This document shows, piece after piece, positions 55,321-64,000 of a DNA stretch of 64,000 nt. Below the pieces are notes generated by a model that was not told where the DNA came from, made no database searches, and was given only the letters and a program-made list of their open reading frames with translations. The DNA comes from Aspidiotus rigidus (lineage: Eukaryota; Arthropoda; Insecta; Hemiptera; Diaspididae), in NCBI GenBank assembly GCA_035079385.1, contig JAVHKY010000004.1:16523001-16587000 (forward strand), written 5' to 3'. The stretch's first letter is position 1; each line of letters opens with the position of its first letter. Both the position numbers and the translations under genes were made by a program.

Positions 55321-56634
55321 TCTTATCTAACTAAGTTACCGATATCTGTAGCGGACTAAGGTGACATTGTTACCGCCATACACCCAATGTCTGCCGAATG
55401 CAACTCCTAAGAGAGTCTCATGTATCCCAGTGGTAGGATCCGGTGTTGTTGACACTAGTTGCGCTAATTCGGAAGGAAATCATCGAAGTGATCCTTCCTT
55501 ATACGTCAGATCAGTCGTGCCTGACTATGCCCAGAGCTTCGTAGCTATAGGGAATTATGCTTTTCGCGTTTTATAACCACTGAACGCTGCAATGCATAAT
55601 GACTAGAATATGACCCCATAACGGAGTACGCAAGGCCTGTTATTAAAATAAGTTGGTATGTGAGTGAGAACGTTTCGCCGACGCCTAAGCATCGATAGGG
55701 TGGAAACGGTGTCCCGTTTAGCCGGACATGCTGGAAGGAATAAATAAGAGTATTCCTTCCATACCACCATCGCGCATTAGTGGTACATGGGTAGCATATA
55801 GTTCAGAATTTCCTTATCCTTTCCGTCCCATACCAAAAAGAATATGGCAATCGCGACTCATACTACCACTACATAAATGAACTAATCAGTATATTCGTGT
55901 CAACAACTGTCCTATTCTTCATGTGTCGCTGCTGACCAAAGAAAGAACCTAAGCTAAGGAAACGATGAGAAGCAGCCTCAAGGTTGCCTGACATTCGACA
56001 TTTGCCAGAGTCGGGATAAGTACTAAGTTTAAGATAATATTTTCCTGAAAACGTGTCTTCTCCTCTGATTCTGAATAAGCATATAATATTGAGTTCAATA
56101 AGATTAATGTTCGCGAAGAGAATGTGACCGGTCATGAAGGAAAAACCAACAAATTCTATTGAATTCGGGCGATTATGATTTCTCGTAAAATTGTTAAATG
56201 TTTTTCAGATTGAGCCTATATTCTATCGTGCGTAATCCCGAACGGTCATAGGCCAAGCGATTTCACAAAATGATCCGTATAGGTTGGAATTTACGACGAC
56301 GTATGATATCTAGCATAAGAGACTAGACAAAAGAAGACAAAAATAAAATGAACTAACTCACGTCTAACTATCGCCATAATATCTTCGCTAATCGAACATA
56401 ATGAACTCGTATTGTATAAAATTTTTCTAAGTAGGTAATAAAGAATACCGTATAATATAACCGTCTTCGTCCTTGCTCCATCGCATCAAATTACAGTCGT
56501 GTGGAAAATAAGTTCTAAGATCCTTGAACCCGTTTGGACACAACAGTACGATTCTAGTAAACTAAGTTAAAATTAAAGATTATTCTGGTTCTTCCCTTAG
56601 GTTAGGTCCTTATTGAAGCTCTGCTACCAGATTC
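55321..56634 (-). other. Pao interior without recognisable coding (gag expected)
   Basis: Lies between the 5' LTR and pol, where gag belongs. Frames such as 55869-56135 (reverse) show no CCHC knuckle or known Gag motif. Left unassigned. Confidence 0.45.
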
Positions 56635-57253
56635 TGTGGGAAATGCGAAAGGGGGGGAATAGCTAGAGTGGCTTTGCTGCAGTGGAAGGCGTGCTGAAAA
56701 CTCAATCTGAGGAAATATCGAGACGTACAAGAGACATAAAATATATTTATTTAATTAAGAGGATAAATCGAATAATTATAAGTCCGAAACGTGTCTGAAT
56801 GTGTACCATGGTCGTCATCGACTGATCATCGGGAATCGAACGGACAGAGAATAAAACATCTATCCGTCAGTCTCGCGAACGAGAGTAAGTCGATTAGAAA
56901 TAAAAGAAGATTGAGGTCGTGGATCGTACAAGTCCTTAACGGGTCGAACCAGAATAATAAGAAGAGTCGAATTGTCTAAGAATAAGTACTTACATCGATT
57001 GGAACCATCATGAATTGCTGAGTCGGCGTCTGCTGATCCGACATCGTATCGCAAATGTTTGTCATTGTTTATACGTAACTCGTAATCGAAATTCGTAGAC
57101 AGTGGAAAAGGATTAATGAGAGAGTTTGAAGAGAGATATTGAAAATGGGTTGATTTTTCATTGCTATGGATTTCGTTATTTGTTTATCAGTCGGCTATTG
57201 CCGCAGCGATGAAACTTCAACTCCGGGAAGTCGAAAATTGCAGATTTTCGACA
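56635..57253 (-). repeat. Pao 5' LTR
   Basis: 619 bp; outer end TTTTCGACA (reverse TGTCGAAAA). About 12 bp longer than the other LTR, mostly because of a CTTCAACTCCGGG insertion/deletion next to GATGAAA. Confidence 0.88.
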
Positions 57254-58280
57254 GATACCGTCTATTACAGAGATCGATAAATCCAAAAAGTTGACGGAAG
57301 ATACCCCTATTTCCAAAGTAAATCTTATGGAAGAGTACCAGGAATTGAGATACCTCAGAAACTCACCAAGGAGATCTGGAGGACCAGTCCAAGTGCATAG
57401 AACGTCATCAACGTACCTGTGCCAATAGTGAATATGATAAAGTAACACCTGGTTCGAGGAAAAGGGGTCAAGTTCAAACTTGGACATAAAAATTTCGGAG
57501 ATGAGAGAGCCTAAAGGTGATCCAATGGGGATCCCCACTTCATCAGGGAACTCGAAAAATTTCCCTTCGAATTTACGATAGTTAGGGGACCAGCAAATAT
57601 TCAGGAGATTGAAAAAATCTTGAAGCTCATTGTGAGGAATTTTGGCTTTGACAAGTAGCTCACCCATACGCTAGATAGTAGCAGCCTTAGGAATATTCGG
57701 GAACAAACCAACAACATCAAACGAGCAGATGGTCGTTCCCGGCGGATGACTTACACCTTTCAGGACGTCAGATAAAGAGGCATAATTCAAGACCGAGTGA
57801 GGAGATTCAAAATCAATGCGATGTTTGAACCAACGGTCCAGAAATTTGGCAAGGAGGTAGGTGGGCGAGGAGATGAATGAATCAACGGGTCGCATCGGGG
57901 TATTGTTCTTATACACTTTAGGCAACCCGTAGAGGAGGGGGACGTGGGGTTAGGAACAAGGAGGGTTTTTTTATAGCAGGAGTTCTGACAATAGCCTCAC
58001 TCCTGTTGATGACACCCCTAACTTCTTTAACATGCTTAGGGAAGCTGAAATCCTTACTCTTTTTAGCACCACACTGCTGGAACACTTCGTGGACCTTGGA
58101 AGAATAAGCGGATTTCTCCATCACCTCAACAGCATTGACCTTGTCAGTCTTAGTGACGATTAAATCTCTTTCTTTAATCTTCCACTTTAAACCTTGAATC
58201 ACTCCTTCCAATTTATTACTCATGCAAGGGAGGGGGTTATTGCGGACTAATGCGGTACAGACTTTTTGGGTATTAAAACA
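57254..58280 (-). pseudogene. PLE-3 reverse transcriptase
   Basis: Reads NTQKVCTALVRNNPLPCMSN, LIVTKTDKVNAVEVMEKSAY, a frame change near 57935, GLPRVYKNNTPMRPVDSF-type block (57925-57870), CSFDVVGLFPNIPKAATI, MGELLVKAKIPHNEL, GIPIGSPLGSLISEIFMSKF, YVDD (57415-57404) and VNFLDLSISVIDGI. The catalytic box is intact, but the frames are interrupted and the 3' part lies 5 kb away beyond the Pao insertion. Confidence 0.82.
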
Positions 58281-58535
58281 GGAGGAAGGCAAGCATGTAG
58301 TAGTAGTAGGGGAAGATGTCGATCTACTTGTCCTCCTGACTGCCCTGAGCAACAATGATGAGTGCAAGTTATGTTTACTGAAACCAGGAAAGGGCAACGT
58401 TCCGGATAGAGTATACAGCGTATCCAACATTCAGAGTGCCAACGTTCTACTGAAGGAGAATATTTTGTTTTTTCATATTTTCACCAGCTTCAATTTGCGG
58501 TACAGCACAAAAGGACAAGAGACCATTTTTATGTA
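58279..58535 (+). pseudogene. LTx-2 PIN-like protein fragment
   Basis: Reads GKHVVVVGEDVDLLVLLTAL, then LLKPGKGN and VYSVSNIQSANVLLKENILF. The LTx-1 protein reads GQEVIVVGEDIDLLVLLVAR, MKSGKGK and YNITNIQNTM...KEKILF at the same spacing (18351-18530). The fragment starts at the PLE-3 junction and runs out near 58500, about 80 bp before the right TIR, so most of the gene, including the CXC domain, is lost. Confidence 0.8.
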
Positions 58536-58769
58536 AAATTTACGTACAATATTTCCTCTCTGATTATAAATTTCCAAAAAATGCGTTATTTGCGAAAAAA
58601 AAAGGCGAAAAACTGATTTTCGAGAGGTTCAGCCCCCCAAAAAACTAACTTCCTGTGGAGGTGGGAGATGAGGGTTTTTTTGGTTAATCAGGAGGCCATT
58701 ACCAACAACTTTCAGCAATAAGACTTAAGATAGGAATTTTTTAGTTTTCAAAACCGTATTGCTCCTACG

Positions 58770-59100
58770 CTATAATATGAAGCTTGGTGGAGAAACTTGA
58801 ATGCGTGAAGGTGGGTAGGAGTAACTATCAAGGATGGAAGGGAAGGGTTATTGTGCACGGATGGCTGTCGAAAGAGATAATGAATAAAAACGAGTGGTGA
58901 GTGGAGTAAAGTTTGGAAATTGTTTTTCAAGCGGATAGAAAGTCAGGAGTAGTGAGGAAAACAGTTGACCTTAGCAATGGATTCTGACTATTGGGTTGGA
59001 GATTGATAATCAAATATGCAAAATCGATTCGAGTATTAAATTTGGAACCATCAAAGGAGCAAAGGGTGGCGCTGGGATATGAGTTTAGTATCTCTAGGAT
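58770..59100 (-). pseudogene. Decayed LINE fragment (RNase H start and C-terminal end)
   Basis: Reverse strand reads CSFDGSKFNTRIDFAYLI (like TDGS-x-x-x-x-x-AYAFS of LINE-3/4) and, lower down, LHAFKFLHQASYYS, resembling the last LINE residues (IFSFLQQANFLS at 21090). The middle is deleted. Weak but consistent. Confidence 0.45.
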
Positions 59101-59213
59101 GAGCAGGACAGATTTTTTTGTATTTTACGTAGTTCGAAAATTACTTTGGCTGGGTTATAACCCACGGAAGCAAGGTAGGAAAGACAGTGGAAATTCATAT
59201 TTCGACATGTTTC

Positions 59214-59565
59214 ATGACTTTGCTCTGACCCCTACCCTAATTTCGAAATTTGCGGGCGTCCGTCCGTCCGTGCAAATGACCTTGGGACTTGTGAAAAATT
59301 TCAAAATCCTTATCCCTACCCTGATTTTGAAATTTGCGGTCACAGGTAGTTGATTATAGCCTTCATTATACTAGCCTTCATCGCCCCCAAAAGCTATTAG
59401 CTTTAAATATTCTGAACAAGACGTATACTAGGCGAAAAAGGAGGACGAACGAACGGATCAACCTCCTCACATAACACTAAATTATTCGAAATTGCATACT
59501 GGACTTATGTTTGAAACTATGATAGACATGAAACATGATTTTTATTTATTTGGCTACGCCAGAAC
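59214..59565 (+). mobile_element. A4: short diverged A-family element
   Basis: Left palindrome GACATGTTTCATGAC and right GACATGAAACATGATTTTTA + TTTATTTGGCTACGCCAGAA. The interior has two ACCCTAATTTCGAAATTTGC/ACCCTGATTTTGAAATTTGC blocks, the counterpart of CCCCGATTTTGAAACTCGCG in A1, but no AT-repeat core. A minimal ~350-bp version of the family. Confidence 0.7.
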
Positions 59566-59758
59566 ATGTTTTGGTAAGGTATTATCAAGAAAAAGAGTGA
59601 TTTAAGGTAAGTAAGTCAAAACCAGCTGGAGTTGAAGAGGATCTCGGAGACTATAGGAACTGAGAGAGTTGAGGATATTGCGCTAGCCATCAACAAACTA
59701 ATAAATTGAGGGATGAAACAATTTTAGTTTTTCACTCTTGCAGAACATATTGAGAGCT

Positions 59759-62718
59759 TTTTTTTTTTTATTTTTTTATAAACCGTTTATTAGAAAAAAA
59801 AAAAACAAACAAACAAAAAAAAAGAAAAAAAATACATGAATAAAATACGGTTTATGAATAGGGCTTCCACCGAAGAGTCATTTCGCCCGATGATGTAACA
59901 TAATTGTGGGTTGGAAGACAGGGAGAAGCAAGTGGATTAGATAGTGAGGGTAGGAGAGAGAGAATTTATGAATGAGTAAAGAGCAGAAAAGACAGAGGGG
60001 TTGGTGATATGGAGGCAATTGAGTGCAGCGAAAGGACGTTGAATATTAGAGTTGATAAGTGAAGAGTGGAGTGTTTTTTGTTGAGTGGTATGATGTGGAC
60101 ATTGAAAAAGAATATGGTTTAAGTCGGCCGCTATCTTGTCTTGTGGATGAAAAGGACAATCAGGAGATATGTTTGGTAAAAATTTTGCGCCTGTTGTGAC
60201 TGAATCGAAGTCTGCAAATTGAGACAGTGAATTTTTGGTTGACGTAGTTTGATAATATGTACCAGGGATGAGTGGGAATTGAGTTTTCTAGATGGAAGTA
60301 TTGGGATGAGAGGGAAATGTTTTCCAAGTAGTGTCTTTGCCATTTTTCTTCGTTTTCTTCTCGAGCTATGACTACGAGGAAATCTGCACTAATGAATGAG
60401 TATTTAGCGGCAGACTGCGAGGAGCGAGCCGCTTTAGCGGCCGAATCAACTCGTTCATTGGCCTCAATTCCCTTGTGGCTGGGGATCGACATAAAAGGAG
60501 TGTTGATGTTCTTAGAGTGAAGTAGATGTTGGAGGAGGAAGCGAGGGTTAATGATAGTGGGGCTGATATTGTGACTGTAGGGTGATTCTATGATTGCATG
60601 AAGGGCCGAGAGAGAATCTGAAGCGATAAGGATTTGGTTACGCGGAGAAGAAGAAGGATTAGATTGAGATAAGAAGTTAAGAGCCATGAAAATAGGAGCA
60701 ACTTCGCAGTCATAGAACGAGGATCCGGGGCAAATTTGGAAGTTCCTTACAACTCCCGAAAAGGAGTCGTAGAAGGCCGCACCGCAACCGGAAGTCATCT
60801 TTGAGCCATCGGTGTATATGATACGGTAATCACGGAATTGAGTTTCAATTAGTTCGGCAAAATGTAGCGATATGACAACCTTGTGTTTCCGTGTCAAAAT
60901 TTCTAACGGCCATCGATGAAAAATTTCGAAATAGGTGAGGTATTGGTAAGGATAGCCATCTATCGATGGGAGCGAGTGTAGGAGTTTGGAATATTTTTTT
61001 ATAATGCGAGATAACAAAGGTATTTTGGAGGGGATGAAGCGCCAATTACGAGAAATATTCGAAAAGGAGAGAATGAGCTTTCTATTTGTCCAGAAGGCCA
61101 AGCGAGTACAATATTTTTGTGTAAAATATATTCTACGGAGTTGTAAGGGAGGAATTTTTGCTTCAGCTTCCATAGCAACAATTGGTGTCGTTTTTATGGC
61201 TCCTAAAATGTAGCGAAGGGCCTGATTTTGAAGTACGTCGAGTTTTTTCAGACGAGAGGGAGCAGCGGAACCGAAGAGGAAGGCCCCGTATTCCATTTTA
61301 CTACGAATAATGGCTTTGTATAGCATCGACAGGATGATGGGATAACCACCCCATTTGGTGCTAGACAAGGCTTGAAGGATGTACATGGCCCTCGAGCATT
61401 TGGTACGAAGGAAGGAAATATGAATGTTCCATGTAAGACGACTGTCCAGGTTGATGCCTAAGTACTTAAAAAAGGAACAATTTGGGATTTGTTCACCCTG
61501 AGGAAGATACATGCATCTGCAAGGTTGTAGGCTCTTAAGGAAAACAGAACAGAAACGCATTTTGGAATGGATAAACTCAGGAGTAGTTGGTCTAGTTTGT
61601 TTTGGAGGACGGGTAAGGTGTTAGTGACGTGTAGAGTGATGGTGGCAACTTGAGAATGAGCGTGGTAGATAACCGGGTCATCAGCAAAGGAAAGTATGGT
61701 AGCTGGTGAACGTATGTTTAAAACAGTGAGGATATATAGATTAAATAAGATAGGGCTCAGGGACGAGCCTTGGGGAAGACCTAAGTTATTTATCTTAGTT
61801 ATTGAAGGATAGTTAGCGTGAGTGAATGTAAATGTTTGAGGAGACATCAATTTGAGAATGAAAGTAGAGAATGAGGGGGAATATTCAAATTTTGTAGAGT
61901 TTGACGCAAAATTGGTAAGCTGACACTGGGAAAAGCGGAGTGGATGTCTATGAAAAGGGCGTTCAGGTGTTGCTTGTCTATAAAAGCCTGATATATGTCA
62001 CTGACGAGGGAGGTGACACAGTCGATAGCACTGCGTTTATTTCGAAAGCCGTAGCAGTTGTGTGGAATAATACCTTTTTGTTCCGACCAGTGTCTGAGTC
62101 GGGCATTTAGAATAGATTCAACAAGTTTTCGGATGCGTGAGGATAGGGCAATAGGACGCAGCTTTGAATCTTTTTTTGGGATAGGGATAATCTGGAAATG
62201 AGTCCATGCAGAAGGGATGACGTTGTTTCGCCACAGACGGTTGATTATTACTAGAAGAGACTTTAGACTAGGTTTGGGCATTGACTGAATGCAGCTGTAA
62301 GAGATTCCGTCAAGGCCGGGGGCTGTAGATTTCCTTGAACAAAGAATTGAGTAGAATTCTTCCCAAGTGAATTGACTGTCTAATAGGTTATTTTGAGGAG
62401 GAGGGGATTGTAGAAATTTGGAGCCCTTGGTGGGACGACTGTGTCAGCAAAGGAAAGTAAGTCATCCTGACAGATTTTGTGTTTAAAGGGATTGCGACCG
62501 GATCTAAATGCTTTGGAGCACCTCCATATTGTGCCGAGTTTCGTGTCTCTGTTAAATGACGAACTGAATTTCCTGAACGATTCCCTTTTTATACGTTTTA
62601 GTTCCCTTCTAACTGTAGCGTTACGATGTCGGTAAGAAAGATAGTCAATTTTGAAACGGGATATCCTTGAAACTCGTTTTGAGTATGATGAGGTGTAAGG
62701 AGAGCATTGGATACCCAA
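59759..62718 (-). mobile_element. LINE-2: I-group LINE, reverse strand
   Basis: Related to LINE-1 but uninterrupted. From the right: pre-RT region (62718-62380), RT (62281-61458), linker, RNase H (61000-60340), C-terminal tail, and a 3' UTR ending in A-rich sequence with CTAATAAACGGTTTATAA near 59795-59780. It lacks the endonuclease and ORF1, so it is 5' truncated near 62718. It provides the empty sites for B1 and A1 of LINE-1. Confidence 0.87.
60160..62718 (-). pseudogene. LINE-2 pol: RT and RNase H
   Basis: Pre-RT: RRELKRIKRESFRKFSSSFN. RT: IPIPKKDSKLRPIALSSRI, FIDIHSAFPSVSLP, NLGLPQGSSLSPILFNLYIL and FADD (61688-61677). A 466-codon frame (61560-60160) runs from KYLGINLDSRLTW through the thumb to RNase H: IIYTDGSKMTSGCGAAF, YDCEVAPIFMAL, ILIASDSLSALHAI and PSHKGIEANERVDSAAKAA. 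Frame changes near 62380, 61850 and 61560 break the protein. The best-preserved LINE coding sequence in the window. Confidence 0.87.
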
Positions 62719-64000
62719 AAGGTCTCCAGTGATTTATATTCTACTTTATTATTAGTTCTTTCACAAGAGTCTTTTTTCGGGTGCTGCCCCTTTCGCTACT
62801 GAAGAACAAAGCCTTAAACATTAGTTATTTTTATCTTATACCGTGATCTTATTGCTCCAACAATGGTGCGTAGTGATTGGTTCACTTTTAAAATTTTTTA
62901 TGTCTTTACCAGCCTCCCACCAATTTATTTCACTGAAGGAAATTTGCGAGGCCAAATCTGGAACCTTCGATCCACTAGATTGCTAGACTTCGTCCCCGCG
63001 AGTTGGTCCAGAAATCTGCAAGCCCGAGTTTGAGTTCGGCTGTCCGCAAAAGATATTAGGCTGTACTAGCTTTGAAATCATGACCTGTCTCACAATAATT
63101 TCTTTTCTCAAATTGTACTGACCTACTTCTATCATGGTTTGCTCACCATAAATTACAGTTTCATGTTCGTAAATTGATGGCTTCTGCACTACCTAGATTT
63201 TCACTATTTTTTAATGACCAAAAGTTTACATGATGACGTCGCCCACTCAATTTCGTAGTACGCCTCCGTTGACGAAGCGTTGCATCTTAACTTTGCGAAA
63301 ATGAAGTAGATGTATTGAAAGACTGAGGAATGATGGTGACCATTTATCCAAAAGTCGCTGTTGACATCGTTGTTCGCGGAAGAACGGAGAAGATAAATAA
63401 ACCTACGCATCAAATTTTCGACATAAATTATCAGCACACGAGAGCAATTAAAATTTTCTCGCGTCTTTTGTGGGAAAATTCGAATTACGAACGCAACGCA
63501 CTACATTCAACATTACGGCGTTTGTAATTCTCAGAAATCGTTTCACTTCTCATATTCCTTGTATGTAATTCTGAGAAACAATACGTTTGAATTCCACAGG
63601 AAATTGCAAAATACCACCCATAGCTAGATATTGACTTGATAATTTCACGTTATTTAGATGATTTATTCTCGTTCTTCGACTGAAAACTTCAGTTCGCTAT
63701 AAAATTGACAATCTAGCATTTCATGAATAAGTTGAGAAATTTTTCATCAACTAAAAATATTTGTTTTATGAAGCGACGACAAGTCTACGGGTTTCGGAAT
63801 ATCCTCCGCTCTGTCCAACTATCCACTTATATTGGACCGAGACGCTCAGCAATCTGAAGAATCCTTACGTTACGCCACAATTATCAAATGACTTTATTCT
63901 GCAATGAGGATACGTTAAACTGAAACAGTAATAATTTTTTTTTTACTGTTTTGTTGCACTAATCATGTTATTAATTATTATTATGAAGATTGCGAACTGT
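62719..64000. other. Unassigned region, right edge
   Basis: No recognisable domain, repeat family or RNA gene. Possibly unique host DNA. Confidence 0.45.

Larger units (their letters stand above)
52338..57253 (-). mobile_element. BEL/Pao LTR retrotransposon inserted in PLE-3
   Basis: Direct LTRs at 52338-52944 and 56635-57253 are nearly identical over ~575 bp, differing mainly near the outer/inner TG end. On the reverse strand the element starts TGTCGAAAATCTGC and ends CCCACA. Flanks are GATTC (52333-52337) and GATAC (57254-57258), a probable 5-bp target duplication with one change. A putative primer-binding site CTGGTAGCAGAGCTTC follows the 5' LTR (56628-56613). The interior is 3.7 kb, short for Pao, with RT and RNase H but no integrase found. 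Confidence 0.85.
52100..58280 (-). mobile_element. PLE-3: Penelope-like element split by a Pao LTR element
   Basis: Reverse-strand PLE in two pieces: 58280-57254 (RT core) and 52337-about 52100 (region after the RT). The break lies between SVIDGI and HEFGIYRK, which are contiguous in PLE-1 (46585-46617). Its 5' junction at ~58280 falls inside the LTx-2 protein fragment, so it inserted into LTx-2. The distal end near 52100 is fuzzy: DSTTSL and RDRRH are recognisable, then homology fades. Confidence 0.8.
51621..58750 (+). mobile_element. LTx-2: long-TIR element invaded by PLE-3 and a Pao element
   Basis: Inverted ends 51621-51786 and 58582-58750 share TGAAAAYTAAAAAATTCCTA, GCTGAAAGTTGTT, a C/G-rich CCACTCCACAG block, TTTTTTGGGAGCTGAACCTC and TTTTCGCAAATAACG. 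The block order (A/T-rich end, C-rich run, GCCCCC-type hairpin, TTTCGC) resembles the LTx-1 ends. Just inside the right end is a fragment of the same PIN-like protein (58279-58535). About 6 kb of the interior is later insertions; most of the original gene is gone. Confidence 0.75.

Noticed and set aside
55869..56135. Reverse-strand frame near the end of the Pao element, considered as an env-like gene
   Set aside because: No signal peptide, fusion motif or transmembrane pattern, and its position (between 5' LTR and pol) is that of gag, not env.
1..64000. CRISPR arrays, bacterial operons or a prokaryotic contaminant
   Set aside because: Tandem repeats lack unique spacers, no Shine-Dalgarno-led gene series exists, and introns and eukaryotic retroelements run through the whole window.

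Overview
The window reads as AT-rich nuclear DNA from an invertebrate, most likely an arthropod. The reasons are spliceosomal introns, I-group and R1-like LINEs, several Penelope-like elements (PLEs), a BEL/Pao LTR element and minisatellite-bearing mini-elements. The species cannot be named from sequence alone. I found no convincing host protein gene, tRNA, rRNA, operon or CRISPR array. Almost everything recognisable is mobile DNA, much of it nested and decayed.

Layout. 1-3.5 kb: R1-like LINE 3' fragment, then a 1.36 kb element with ~315 bp inverted ends (LTx-3). 3.8-8.3 kb: 5'-truncated I-group LINE (LINE-1) interrupted by a minisatellite element (B1) and an AT-rich element (A1). 8.3-14.2 kb: mostly unassigned, with two copies of a conserved hairpin and degenerate B elements. 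14.2-19.95 kb: LTx-1, an intron-containing transposon with ~390 bp inverted ends. It encodes a protein of a widespread but, to my knowledge, unclassified family with a PIN/FEN-like region and a C-terminal CXC (Tesmin/TSO1-like) zinc domain. 20-30 kb: LINE 3' ends, a foldback-like element (FB) holding a LINE (LINE-3), a compact MULE-like element, LINE-4 and a second R1-like fragment. 30-36.3 kb: PLE 3' ends with hammerhead-like motifs, and two adjacent B elements with a 45-bp minisatellite. 37-41 kb: RTE-like and I-group LINE fragments, a solitary LTx terminus (LTx-4) and A2. 43.9-49.1 kb: A3, itself carrying a pogo/Tigger-like MITE at a TA site, abutting two tail-to-tail PLE copies. 51.6-58.75 kb: LTx-2, invaded by a PLE, which was in turn invaded by a BEL/Pao LTR element. 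58.8-62.7 kb: LINE fragment, short A4, and LINE-2, a reverse-strand relative of LINE-1. 62.7-64 kb: unassigned.

The genes do not act together as a pathway. Their relation is evolutionary layering: paralogous copies in the same window serve as empty-site references for several insertions. The most interesting object is the LTx family. Its ORF-bearing copies and its ORF-less or solitary ends share one terminal architecture, which argues that the PIN-like/CXC protein belongs to a DNA transposon. All large reading frames show frameshifts, stops or truncations, so this copy of each element is probably dead.
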